64,000 nt of DNA from Certhia americana. Lineage: Eukaryota > Chordata > Aves > Passeriformes > Certhiidae. The translations under genes were made by a program, and so were the position numbers. Below, piece after piece: positions 45,577 to 57,355 of the stretch (the stretch's first letter is position 1; every line of letters begins with the position of its first letter). The stretch lies in assembly GCA_018697195.1 (NCBI GenBank), contig CM031861.1:4283393-4347392 (forward strand), in the 5' to 3' direction. The notes below the pieces were generated by a model. The model was not told the DNA's origin, made no database searches, and saw only the letters and a program-made list of their open reading frames with translations.

Positions 45577-48500
45577 ATAAATCATGTTAAGAATCAGAAA
45601 GACCTTGTGCCAATAAAACTCAATTGTGTAAAGTACACCTCTAAAATTTCCAAATTAAATATTCATTAGAATTCAATATTTAACAAAATTAGAAGAGTAA
45701 TATTGTCTAGCTGCAATTGAACACTAATTGCTTATCACAGTGTGATGGATGATTTTGTTATATACATGATTACATTTCTATAATATCCTGCAGCACTACT
45801 GTACTGTAATGAAGAGTCTGACTTTCTGGGGTAATAATATAAAATAATTTATATCTCAATAATATGAAAAAGCAATGCATTGATCACTTTAAAAGCACAG
45901 CAGAATTATCCCCTATGACTAATTGTGTATTCTGATGTTCTTCCAGTTTTACATCCCTCTGCAGAGCTTCCATGAATCTTTAATTCCCTTCAGATGCAGT
46001 TGTGCCAGAGTCACTTTTCATCATCATGTTCACTCAGCTGAATTCCAATGATCTCCACAAAGCAGAGAATCAAAATATATTTCTGACATTGTTAGCTTCA
46101 CAAATTGTGAGCTATAGTAAATGAACATTGTGTTTCATAACCCCACATACTCTTCTTAACGGGTTTTCAAGCAATATTTCCTTTCATTGTTCCAGGTGCT
46201 TGAAAGTATAACAAAGTGGAAAAATAAAAGCACTTTCAATACCAAAACAAACCCTTTTTCCATAAAACCTGATAATTTTTAATAAGTTCTTTCATTGTAG
46301 AAGTATTTCACTAAAATTGTAGGGAGAAATGTTTCTATAAATAACATGATTTTTTGCCTTTGATGAGCATTATCTTTTGCTGCTCAGGATCTCTTATTTA
46401 TTACTGAGCTGTATCATTTTTCTCTTCCCAATTTTTTCTTGAATTTTATCACTGTAGTATAATTTATGTTAATGAATCATGTCCACAAAATTTCTTTTCT
46501 ATTTTCAGATAAACTTCAATGTTGCTTTCTTCACTGTTGCATTGCTTATTCCTGCTCTTTGAAGGAGGGAAATGCAAGAGCAATGCAATTTTAGTTTCTG
46601 TTTGCTATATCTTGAAACCAAAAATTTAAAAAAATATTTTCATTTTCAATTTTTTTTCATAATGTTACTTTGTTTTCTTAGGTATCTTACATTGGAAATG
46701 AGGTATTTCATTTTTAAAAATCTATACTTTAAAAACAATTTGAAGTCTTTTATAATGTATTTTTATAACATCTGTATTTTTAATAAATATTTATTCTAGT
46801 GCTAGAAAAAAACCCACATTAAATAGTGGAAAGTATATATTACATATGAGACATATTTTACTTTGCAGAAAACATATGAGAGATATCTAGCCCCTATGAT
46901 AATTCTTCTATCACTATATTAATTGCCTAAACCTGTAATTTCTCACTTTGAGTGGCCCAACTTTACCTTTGACTATAAGACAATGTGTGGTAGTTACCTT
47001 GGTGAGTAAAAGATTTATTATCAGCTCTTGGTACTATTTTTAGAAACAGTAAAGCTGAGAAGATGTAGCATAATTCTACTGAGTTAAATAACACAGTTGG
47101 TGATGACCTAAATATTTGAGAGGGAGCAGAAAAAAAAAAAAAAAAAAAAAAAAGAAGAGAATAATATCAAAGAAAAATAAGTCATAACAAACCCCTTCAT
47201 TGAGAAAGGTCTGCAGGAGGTGAGAGCACATGACTTCACTGAACCCAGGAGAATTACCTGTATTGTTATGATTCTCCTGGTAACTAGGCAAGTAGAGTAT
47301 TCCTTTCATGCTGGTTCACCACAGCTGACCAGCATGGGGTATTGGAGAAATCCACCCCATTTCCTCCTCTCTGTGCTGCAGATTAGACCATGTACACATC
47401 CAAGTGTGTACTAAATGTAAGCAAAATTTATAGGAAGAAAGTATAACAAGCATTTATATTGCAAGGTAGCCTGCTTTCATTCATAGATGAAAAATCCTCC
47501 TTGTTTTCTTTTTTTTTTTGTCCCCTTTAGTTTCTCTGTTTCTTGGTTGTCTACAGAAATGACCAGCTAATGATATTCTTTGTATCAGGAATACACAAAA
47601 GTAGTGCACTACTATCCACTGAATTATGTCATACATGAGCTCAAAACCAGAAGCAAATCCCAACAGTTCTTCAGCTTCATCATTTCCTGAGACAGTTTTA
47701 TTAGAGCTACAGCTAATAAACAAATTTTTCAATATGGGGCAGTGGACCCTGAAAGCATGGTCAGACCAGATGGGTACAAGGATGCAGACAAATAAATAAT
47801 TAAAGATAAATGAGGCTTCACAGCTTCTGCAGGAAATGAGTGACAGATCTCATGCTCAGAGTATTAACATGACATGAATTCAAAAGGCCTGAAATTTATG
47901 TGGGCCATTAACACTGCACACATGTGCACAAACACATGCAATTTCTTAATCAGTCCTGGCTCTGTTTTCATGTACCAGCTCTAGGTCAGGAAGGGTGAGT
48001 GCTTCCAATCAATATCCAGTTGTTAGAGTAACAGCCATGTCCGTTCTGGATGGCTGAGCGGGTGAAAACATGTTTGTTCTACTTAATGTGACACAGTCCC
48101 GTCAAATTAACAACCACGGGAGCAGAAGCAGGCTTGCTTAATGGGCTGAAGTCAGTTCCACAGAGAATTATTACCAGCACTGAACCAATAGATCTGAAAC
48201 CTCATTACTAGAGGTTTATTTGCCGATAATAACTAAAGGCACACTTTATGTACATAGGTGTTGTCTAATTTTAAAGATACAGCATGCTACAGCACTTAGT
48301 AAACAGACTGTCTTTAAATTGACATTCCCCCATGATAACATCTGTATATTATGTGAGTAGTAGAGTTATTTAGACAAGCCCTTCTGTTCAGTTAAACTAC
48401 AATAGATACTCACCTAGGAAATGCCAAGAATTTCCTTTTTCTACTGTGAGTCAATGATAACTGTACAGGATATGCAAGAGAGCTGAACCCCAATATACAA

Positions 48501-51177
48501 GCTGTAACCGAGGTCTGAAACAGAAATTTTAGCTCCCCTGTGTATTGCTAGAATGGAGTAACTGATAGTGGTTAAAAGTCAGCTTCAGTCTGGGGCAACT
48601 TTTTGCCACAGGCATGCAGAACTCCTTGCCATTCTGGTAGCTGGGTTGACAGACTCTCTTCCTTTTCCATTACTAACAGAATGACCTCTAGGGCTGAAAA
48701 TAGGAAAGTCAACCACAGTCCTTCAGAAACATGCCTTTTAATCAGAAATGGCTGAAATTTGTCTTACTTGATAGCACTTGGTGCTCAGCTATGAGTGCTG
48801 CAGGGATACAGCCCAGTTAATTCTGCTACACAGAAGGGAGAGTAAGAAGACAAAGGTGCAGAGCTGGGTTTACTCTTCCTTTGGGAATGGAAAAGTGAAG
48901 ATGGCAAATGGTAATCTTTTTTGTGGGTAATCTTTTTCTTTCTAAAGGGCTAGTTTGGCTTTCCAGAGCTCTCAGCATTCTGTTTTCCTCAGCTCAATGC
49001 TGCCACTGCCAAATGGTTACTTTGCCTTCACACAGAACCAGCCCTGAGCATTCCCATGAGCAAAGGATAATTTTACATAGCTCGTAGCCTTGACCATTCA
49101 TGATTGATTTCCACTGGGAAATCAAAATTCAGCAGATTGCAAGATTAATTCCCTGCCACATTTCAAAAAACACACTGTAAACTACAGAAAGGCTTAGACA
49201 TTCATATGGGGAATTTTAATATTAGTGTAATTCCACCTGAAATTGCTCTCTGTAGTTTTAATTTTTGCCTCTAAGTATTGTAGATTAAATTAATAATCCA
49301 ACATTAAAAAAAAAATCAAAATGAAACAGAATAGTTAGTTTATGAGAAATAATAAAGGAAAATGTTAGTTTCATATATAAAATTCTCCTGTAAGTAGGTC
49401 TGAAGGAAGTGCTTCATCAAAATTTTTATTCAGTAGAAGACCATCAAAATTATTCCACAGAAAATGCTATTTTCAGTTATTTTTATTCTACCTCAAAAAT
49501 CTGCTTAGTACCAACAGCTCAGAATTTTAAGTGGTACGAAAAACCCCTTAGATACTGAAAAACAAAAATGTTTTTGCAACAGCTGAACACTCTTCAGTCA
49601 GGATATGTTGCCATTTAAGAATGATAGGATTTGGAATGCAGGTACATTTTTTGTAAGGTAGTGAGGAGGATGAAACAGAAAGACACAGATCACATGCACT
49701 TAGCAGTCTCAGTATTTAAGAAGATTAGAGGTATCACCAAAGTCCTGTAAGACATCTATGCTTATTCCAATTTAAACTGGAGCAAACTGCTTAAATATTG
49801 CAGTTCTGGCATGTGTGCTAAAGCAGGTGTATTTTTGAGATCTCGAAAAATTTCGTGAAAGAAGTCTAAGATGTGAGAAAGTGTGGGAAGGTTTAATCTA
49901 CCAGTGTCTCACTAATACAGTTTGTGTTTCCACTGTGTAATTTGTATAGAGTACAGTTCTCTATAATAAAACAAATTAATCCATTTAATCAATCAAACAT
50001 CAAAGCCTTGGCAGCATCTGGAATTTACAGTAGTCAATGAAGGAAAGCAAATAAAGATTTATTTAAGAGATAATTTTTCTAACATTTGGCAGAACTCTCT
50101 AGGGAGTTTTTTCCTTAAATTTTTGCTGCTAAAGATTTCTATACCTCCTAAATCCAAATTTAATTATCTCTCTGCTTGCCAGACCTTGGAAAACATACTT
50201 GCATCTGTTTTATTAATTTATATTTGCCTTCGAGTTTTTCAGCAACACCCTCTCACATGTAGTCTTCTGGGGAGCTATCAATACTGCCCATTGCATTCAA
50301 AGAGAAGTCAGATAGGAGAGAAAAAAGGGAAAAGAAAGGAAAAAAAACCCCTTAGTTTCTCTGATTTGGGAGTTAACTGCATGAACATATGGAGGTGGGC
50401 ACAGTTCATATCTGGTTTAGAGAGTTTTCGTGGTTGAAGTGTAATCCACATCCAACAATGTGGATGCTTTATATTCCTCATGCTAAATTTCCAATTCTTC
50501 AGGAATTTAAGGAAATTCGAGATTTAGGAAGGAGAACATGGCAGAATTACTTCGGGGGAGATCCTGGCCTCACAAACCCAGTCGTATTTTGTTACTGATT
50601 TAGGCAGACACAGAATCTCATCTGTTTTGGTCTGCCATTTTCTCTTCTTGTGGCCTCAGCTTTACACCTTTCCATACACCATAGCAACAACAGCCTGTGA
50701 TCAGAAACTGCCGAAATAAATCAAATTTCAAATAGTTTAGCCAATAAGTAAAAAAACTAACTCATTGGGATTTCATGAGGAAACCAAACGATGAATTGCA
50801 AAGCATTATGAAATGGGAGGGTGTCTATTCTGGAGGCAAGGAGAAAAAAGCCTGCATTTCTGTGACATGTGTCAGTCAAAAACCAGGACTTGTTTAAGAG
50901 ATGACACATACTTGGGTACCTCTGTCTGGCAATAAAACCCTCTAAATCTATCAGCACCAACAACTCAGCTGCAAAAACACAGAATCATAACCTTCTTCTT
51001 AAAAAGGGGGGCATGGGGAAAAGCATAAGGCAAACATTTGTAGGACAAGAGAATACAACAGTAAAATTTATTTGTGTGAATAGTCAGTAGTTTCACGTAT
51101 TTTCCTTTTTAGCTTCGCAACATATTTTTTATGAGTTGTCCAAAATGACATATTCATTTTGTTTGCATTACAAAGGG
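45577..51177. other. Intergenic, no gene recognised
   Basis: About 5.6 kb of AT-rich DNA. A poly(A) run of 24 lies at 47130-47153. The segment 48040-48260 is unique, less AT-rich and has a few CpGs; it could be a conserved noncoding element, untested. Short frames are not recognised. Confidence 0.6.
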
Positions 51178-51479
51178 CGTTGCCAGCAGGTCCAAGGAGG
51201 TGATTCCTTCCTGCTGCTCAGCACTAACAAGACACAACTGGAGTGGGGAGCTCCAGTTCTGGGCTCCCCAGTACAAAAGAGATGTGGACAAAACTGCAAA
51301 TCCAGTGAAGGGCCACAGCGATGACTGAGGGACTGAAGCACCTGTCACATGAGGAAAGCTGAGAGAGGCTGGGTTTTCTAGGCTAGGGAAGGTTCTTGAA
51401 TATCTCATCAATAGATTAGGTGCTGGCTGATAGGGAGGGGATGAGAGATGGAGCCAGATACTCCTTGGTAGTGCCCAGG
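51178..51479 (+). mobile_element. CR1 LINE, part 1 of a copy split by an LTR
   Basis: CCAGCAGGTCCAAGGAGGTG, the CAACTGGAGTGGGGAGC stretch, the AAGAGATGTGGACAAAACTG stretch, GAAGGGCCACAGCGATGACT and GAGGAAAGCTGAGAGAGGCT follow the CR1 ORF2 end in order. It continues to GATGGAGCCAGATACTCCTT and GTGCCCAGG at the junction with the LTR. Confidence 0.85.
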
Positions 51480-52159
51480 TGTCCTAGAGTGACTTTATGA
51501 TGCTTATGTTCCCAGTCATCTCTTCTGCTTGTGCTACATATTGAATTCTGTGCTTTTAAAACCAGATCTGAGGCAAGGGGGGGAGAAGGAGAAGCAGGGG
51601 AATGTCTGAGGCAGCTGTATTCAAACACACAGAGATCACAGCTTCAGCTCCCTCTCTCTCACGGACTGGGTTGTCTGCAGCATGAACAGGGAGTGGGAGA
51701 AAACTCTCCTTTGCTTTTATGGTTAGTTTTTTAGCTAGCTGAGGCAGAAAAGTTCCCTGGACTGTGGCTTTGCTTTTTCCTGGAACTGTTCAAACCTGCT
51801 CTGCTCCAGAAACCCAGAAGAGCACCAGGAGCTCACCCCTGTGGCCCCGTGGGGCTGGGACACAGCGTTTTCCAGCACAGGAGGGATTGATGAGAGACTG
51901 AGCGAGCCCAGCTACACCCCACAACAAGGACACTCTGAATCTGCCATCTCTTCAGAACAACAAGAGGTTTTGCTGTTTAAAATTATTCATTTTTCTGTGT
52001 TTGTGAGTACTTTGCTTGTTAAATAAATGGGGGTTTTTTTCCGGTTTTCTTGAAGGAGATTTATGTCTCCTGAATTGGTGTGGGCAGGGGCCGCTTGGAT
52101 TTGCTTTCCAGAGGGACCCCCTCAAAGGTTTCTTCCCAAATTTACACTAAACCAGGACA
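51480..52159 (+). mobile_element. Solo LTR (ERVL-like) nested in a CR1, with 5-bp target duplication
   Basis: The element starts TGTCCTAGAGTG and ends TAAACCAGGACA, with inverted termini TGTCCT and AGGACA. CCAGG stands directly on both sides (51475-51479 and 52160-52164), a perfect 5-bp target site duplication. AATAAA at 52022-52027 fits + orientation, 130 bp before the 3' end. I recall close relatives as common LTRs in songbird genomes; the class is inferred from the 5-bp duplication. No internal retroviral sequence remains. Confidence 0.9.
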
Positions 52160-52375
52160 CCAGGCATGAGAGAAGAGGCAATGGAAAGAAATAAAACCCC
52201 AGGGATAAGAGTGTTCAAACAGCGCAACAGGTTTCTCAAGAAGATTGTGGAGCCTTCAGTGCTGGAGAGCCTGAGCTCCAGCTGAAAAAGTTTCTGCTGT
52301 AGAATGAGCTGACCTGGATGATTTACAGCAGTCTTTTCCAAAATGACATACTGTGACTTTGCGATTTTGTAGGCT
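52160..52375 (+). mobile_element. CR1 LINE, part 2 of the split copy (3' end)
   Basis: Right of the LTR the CR1 text resumes: GAGAAGAGGCAATGGAAAGA, then CAACAGGTTTCTCAAGAAGA, TTGTGGAGCCTTCAGTGCTG, and CAGTCTTTTCCAAAATGACA near the end. Removing the LTR and one CCAGG restores a continuous CR1 line. Confidence 0.85.
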
Positions 52376-53585
52376 GATTTTACAACCACCTTTATGTATA
52401 ATTGCTCTTACAGGGAGGAGACCCAGGCCTCCCAATGTCACAGACCACACTGGGCTCAGATCGTGTCCTGAATTTAGATGAGCTCAGGTCCAGAATCTCT
52501 CATCACGTGTAACAAGTTGTCTGCTCTTTAACTAGGTGGAGAGGACATTAAAGGAGCACAAAAGAAAGTTGGGTTCAGTAAAATGGGCAGGAGTTATTTG
52601 CAGACGAACATCACTGGCACATTTCTGAAAGGAAGCATCACCCTAGAAGACCTAGGAGGCACATTAACAAATTTAATTTCATTTTAATACAGAAAAGATA
52701 TGCCACTGATTTTTATTGACAATGTATCAGATTATAATTTTTTTTGTTATTTGTTCTTCCATATATCTCTCTAAAGGTTGGCTTCCCTCTTGGCTGCTTC
52801 ATATCAAAATAGGGTTATAAATATCACAGCTGTTTAGTGCAGAGAGCACAGGTGTGTATTGGTTTCAGCAGCGATGCAGGACAATTTTTTGGCCCATAAT
52901 ATGTGAATTCACTGAATGCTGGCAGCAGATTGAAAGCAGAAACAGTGGCTGCACATATGTACAGGAGGGTACTCAGAACAGACATCTGCCATCCTTATCC
53001 AGATGTACAGCATCAGAGGAAAACAATGAAATCCATCCTAGCACATACATGCTTAAGAGAAGTAGCTCTTAAGAACCCCATCTAGAGCTCTGGATGTAAA
53101 CAGTTTTCTGAAAAAAAAAAAAAACACCTCTTTTTGTCGTCCCTACCATCACAACTTATCCCTAGGAGAGGTGAAAAGCAAGGGCTGTAACCAAGCAACA
53201 ATATAGAATCTTTAAGACTCTTCCTCTCTTCAAAGCAAAACAGCCTCATCCCACCCCTCCATCCTTTCTTCATCAATGCAGGCAACACAGAGCACAGCTT
53301 GGACACAAACCAGCAGAAGCCTTTGTGTTTCATTGTTCCTCCAAAATAAATGAGATTTATGAATAGATTAAGCTATTTAAATTTATTTGTAAGTCTCCCT
53401 CTCACTTGAGGGAGATGTAATGCTGACAAGCAAACTGCTAGAAAACACAGACTGCTCAGACTGAAAGCACATTAGATAGTCATAGACAAATTTCTGTTCC
53501 AGAATCATGTATGAGCCCCCTGTGCAGTAAACCTAGACCTGTAAAATTAATTGAGTGGCTGCTTTGCTAGAAAGAAATGTCTTAA

Positions 53586-53700
53586 AAAAGAAAAATAAAA
53601 ACAAAAACTAGAAATAGAAATAAAAATAGAAATAAAAATGATAAAAACAAAAAATAAAAATAAAAATAAAAGTAAAAATAAAAGTAAAAATAAAAATATA
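53586..53700. repeat. (AAAAAT)n and related A-rich microsatellite
   Basis: AAAAAT, AAAAAC and AAAAGT hexamers alternate over about 115 bp. Confidence 0.9.
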
Positions 53701-55190
53701 AGATTCTCAAATGATAGAAAAAGTTCTCACACATATAAACTTCGAGTCATAGTTTTAAAGTAATTATTTAATTGAAACTAGAAGACATAATAGTAAGTCT
53801 TCAGAAAAGTCAGGTAAAAACTCATAGTTGGGAGGGATGTGTTATATTTATTTTCCCATATGTAAAAAGCTTCTATATACGTTTCAAATAATTTTTACTT
53901 TCAGTGGAAGAAGAAAAGGGAGGGAAGCTTCACTTAATATTAATTTTTCTAATAACTAGCCTTATTTATAACATGTTGACTTCCAAATGGATGCACTACA
54001 GCAACAGCCTGCAAAGAAGCACATTCCTACAACCAAATAAATTAATGCAGCTAAGAAAAAGTGTATCCATTAGGTAGCTCACACCTTCACCACTTCAGTT
54101 GCTGAAACATTTAAGTTACTTTGACATTCACGCTATAAAATGAAGTGAGAAAGGAAGTAATTTCTAACTGATGATCAATGCAGCCTGCACTAAACCATTT
54201 GCCATAATAACATTATCAGTTACGGAGTGGCATTTTCCTTCTCCCACAATTTCCTTGTAAGTAACACTGTACATCACAAGATATTCAGTGGGCATTTATA
54301 ACAAAAACATAAAAACCCACCTAAAATGAATGTGTTCATCTCAGTGTTTCAGCATAGCCAAATAAATGTTGTTAGGGGAAAGTCTAGTATGAAAGGCATT
54401 TCTTTCTTAAATTCTCTCCCAAAGGACAGACACAAGTTTTAACAGAGAGAGAGTAGGATCAATGTGATGAATGACAGGCCAAAAACTTAATTTAACTAGA
54501 GATGTACATTTGTTATTGTCAGATATGCAGCTTTACCAAAGTCACATCCAATTTACACATGATCTCAGAAAATCACTTGCAAGATGTCTCAGGTGAAATA
54601 TGTCATAACCATCAGAGATAAGATGAAATTCCAACTCCTAATGCATACTGGTCTAAGATTTTGCAGTGCAGATTCCATGGCACATAACCTGTTTGTATTG
54701 TGTTGCAATCAAATTAAATTCTATGAAAACTACGTGGCAAGCTGCTGGTATTTGGCAGGTCTCTGTGATTAGATGTATTCTATCCTGGTACAGCCCTTTT
54801 TTCTTCTGCAGTTGCCTTTTGTAACATTTTGCAACTAGGAAATGATTCATGGTGAGTAACTCAACAAATTCAGGCAATAGATACAGAACCTACACAAGGG
54901 CACAAGAATCTGTCTTTTAGGAACACACAGGAGAACTGGTGCATAAATATATCTCTTTGCAGCAAATTTGTTTGCAGACATGTAAGTGTGCTCATTATTT
55001 GAAGGTACAGAGTGTTTGAAGCACTTCGATGGTCTGAAAGTACCACATTGAAAAAGAAACAGTTTCTGAGATTGTTAGGGCTAACTACACTTTTTCATTA
55101 AAAGAAATCATTCCTATCCTTCAGGTAGATGTGCATAACTTGAGAATCCAGACAAGACTTTAACAACCTGTGCAGCTTTACCTGGATATA

Positions 55191-55242
55191 TGCTGATATC
55201 CAGCCAAATATGGATATGCTGATATCCAGCCAAATATGGATA
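55191..55242. repeat. Perfect 26-bp tandem duplication
   Basis: The 26-bp unit beginning TGCTGATATCCAGCC occupies 55191-55216 and again 55217-55242 without a mismatch. Confidence 0.95.
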
Positions 55243-56039
55243 AGCACCCAAATGGGGGCCCGAGGACTTTGTAGACAGGTTTGTGCTAGCTTTGAATGTC
55301 TAAGCATGCATTGCAATGTGGCTGAACACAAAATAACTCTCTGCAAACAGGTGATTAGCCCAGGTTAGGTTGTGTACATGGTGCTCAGTCATCTGAAACT
55401 GTTGATTGCCATGTAAGCATGCTCTCAGAATTAGTCAGAGGAGCACAAGTGCTTTGTGAGAATAAGGAGGGTAGAGAATGTGAGTAACTTTTCACACTTC
55501 CTTATGAGGTGGATTTTGGATGGTAAAATAAAACTTAAATAGAAGGCAGAATTTCTGTGGTTCCCCCTGCCTTTCCTGCCTCAGACAGTCTGTGGGAGCT
55601 GGCTTTGACTCATTCTCTAGGAATTTAAAGTTCTTTTGCATGACTAGTGTATAAGAAAAGGTCACTAGTGATATTAATTTCCATTAATATCATTATTATA
55701 ACAAAGGGCTCCACAAAATAATTAGAAAACACTGTAACAAGAGATCTTATTTTCAAAACCTTATTTTTAGCTATGTATGTGCATAAACTCTCAACCACTG
55801 GTAGCTGCAGCATTAATAAAAAGGATTTTATATATAAAAATTTGGGATTCTGAAGGTATTACCTGCTTGAACTCAATCTTCAGTGGATGTGTAAGCTTTG
55901 TGTTTCAGTTTGCAAGTTTACCAACCAGAACCACATTCATCTGTGTTGGAGTCTGGAATTATGAGAAATATTTCTTTGCAGGTTTAAGAGAATTTAAGAT
56001 CTCTGACTAACAGTGTTTTTAACCTTTGTTCATTGAGAA

Positions 56040-56535
56040 AGGGCTTTTAGGCTCTGGAATGAAGCAGAGTCTTCAAGAATGTGTATTAGACAGTAGAATA
56101 GTGTGTAGTTTTATCACAGGGTGATAATTTTAGATATATGGGGTTGTAGGATGGTAAGTAGGTGAAGGAAAGATGGAGGAAGCACTTGGCTTTTGGCTTT
56201 CTTCCTTATCTGCCTCCATGTTCTGCTGTGATGTGGCATGTTATAGTTGGCTTAGAATAAAGTCTAATTTTCTAACGAAGGTAATGGTTATTGGAGAAGT
56301 ATTATAGATAATGATCCTGTGGATTGTAGTATAAATGTACACACCACCCTGTGTGAGTGGTTTTTCGGAGGGTTTTTGGGGAGAGTGCCTGATTGTGTCC
56401 TGCTGCACAGATCTCTGCAGGTCAGGAGAAGAATGTATTGATAAGAAAGAATAAACTATGAAGAAAACATAAGAAGAGATGGCTCACGACCTGTTCTTCA
56501 AAATCTCTGGCTGGGGAAACAAAACTGTACATTCT
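56040..56535 (+). mobile_element. LTR related to the one near 15.7 kb, + strand
   Basis: It shares ATCACAGGGTGA and, later, AAGATGGAGGA with the 15.63-16.29 kb element. TATAAA at 56330-56335 is followed 115 bp later by AATAAA at 56450-56455, the promoter-then-poly(A) order of an LTR. AATGTACACACCACCCTG and the text after the poly(A) signal resemble songbird LTRs I recall. Ends and target duplication are not determined. Confidence 0.55.
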
Positions 56536-56964
56536 CGGGTCAGTGGTAAACAGCCAGCAGAGACACACAAAAATATTTTTTATAAACCCGAGACATCTGC
56601 ATTATCTTTTCTCTAAGCAAAAAGGGTGGGCAGTGAGTGCAGTCTAAATAAGCTTACAGGGTATTAAAGGTTAGTCTTGTGTTATTGTTGTTCACCATAA
56701 AAGGGCAGATCAGCTTGACAACCACTTATGTCAGTTCTCACACATCAGAAAAGAACTAAGTATCCTAAAGATAGGAACAAAGGGCCTCAGCACTACTTAT
56801 GAGTCTAAGCATAGGGAGGAAAACCTGTGGAGAGGGACTGATGGGGAGAGGACTGGAAGAAGGGAATGGCATTTGGAATAAAATAGAAAATCATCCTCAG
56901 CTTGCTAATATTCTGTGCCATCTTTTTTTTCTATGCTTACAAACCCATGCCTGTTGGATGGAGT
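56536..56964. other. Intergenic, no feature recognised
   Basis: Unique sequence between an LTR and a CR1 fragment. It could include the LTR's 3' flank or a remnant of its leader, but nothing supports that. Confidence 0.5.
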
Positions 56965-57355
56965 CCAGGTAGATGGATCCCCTCTCCCATGAGGACAAGC
57001 TGAGGGTTGTTCAGCCTCAAGAAGGGAGGACTCTGTGGAGACCCCAGAACACCTTTCAGCACCTAAAAGGGTACAAGAGAGCTGGAGAGGGACTTCTCAC
57101 TGAAGGAGGGGCTTCAAACTGGAAGAAGGGAGGTTTAGATTTGAAGTAAGAAATCCTCCCTGTAAAGGTCATGAGGCCCTGGCACACTTTGCCCAGAGAA
57201 GTTGTGGATACCCCATCCCTGGAAGTGCTCAAGGCTAGGCTGGACTAGAACAACCTGGGAGAGTGAATGATGTCCCTGTCCATGTCAGGGAGGACTGGAA
57301 CTAGATGATCTCTAAGATCTCTTCCACCCCAAACTATTCTATATTCTATGATTCA
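56965..57355 (+). mobile_element. CR1 LINE 3' fragment
   Basis: CATGAGGACAAGCTGAGGGT starts the similarity. CTGGAGAGGGACTTCTCACT, GCACACTTTGCCCAGAGAAG and TTGTGGATACCCCATCCCTG follow, ending ATTCTATATTCTATGATTCA, the CR1 terminal octamer repeats. About 390 bp, + strand. Confidence 0.92.

Larger units (their letters stand above)
52376..56035. other. Intergenic, no gene recognised
   Basis: AT-rich, with an A-rich microsatellite at 53586-53700 and a 26-bp tandem duplication at 55191-55242. Short frames are not recognised. Confidence 0.6.
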
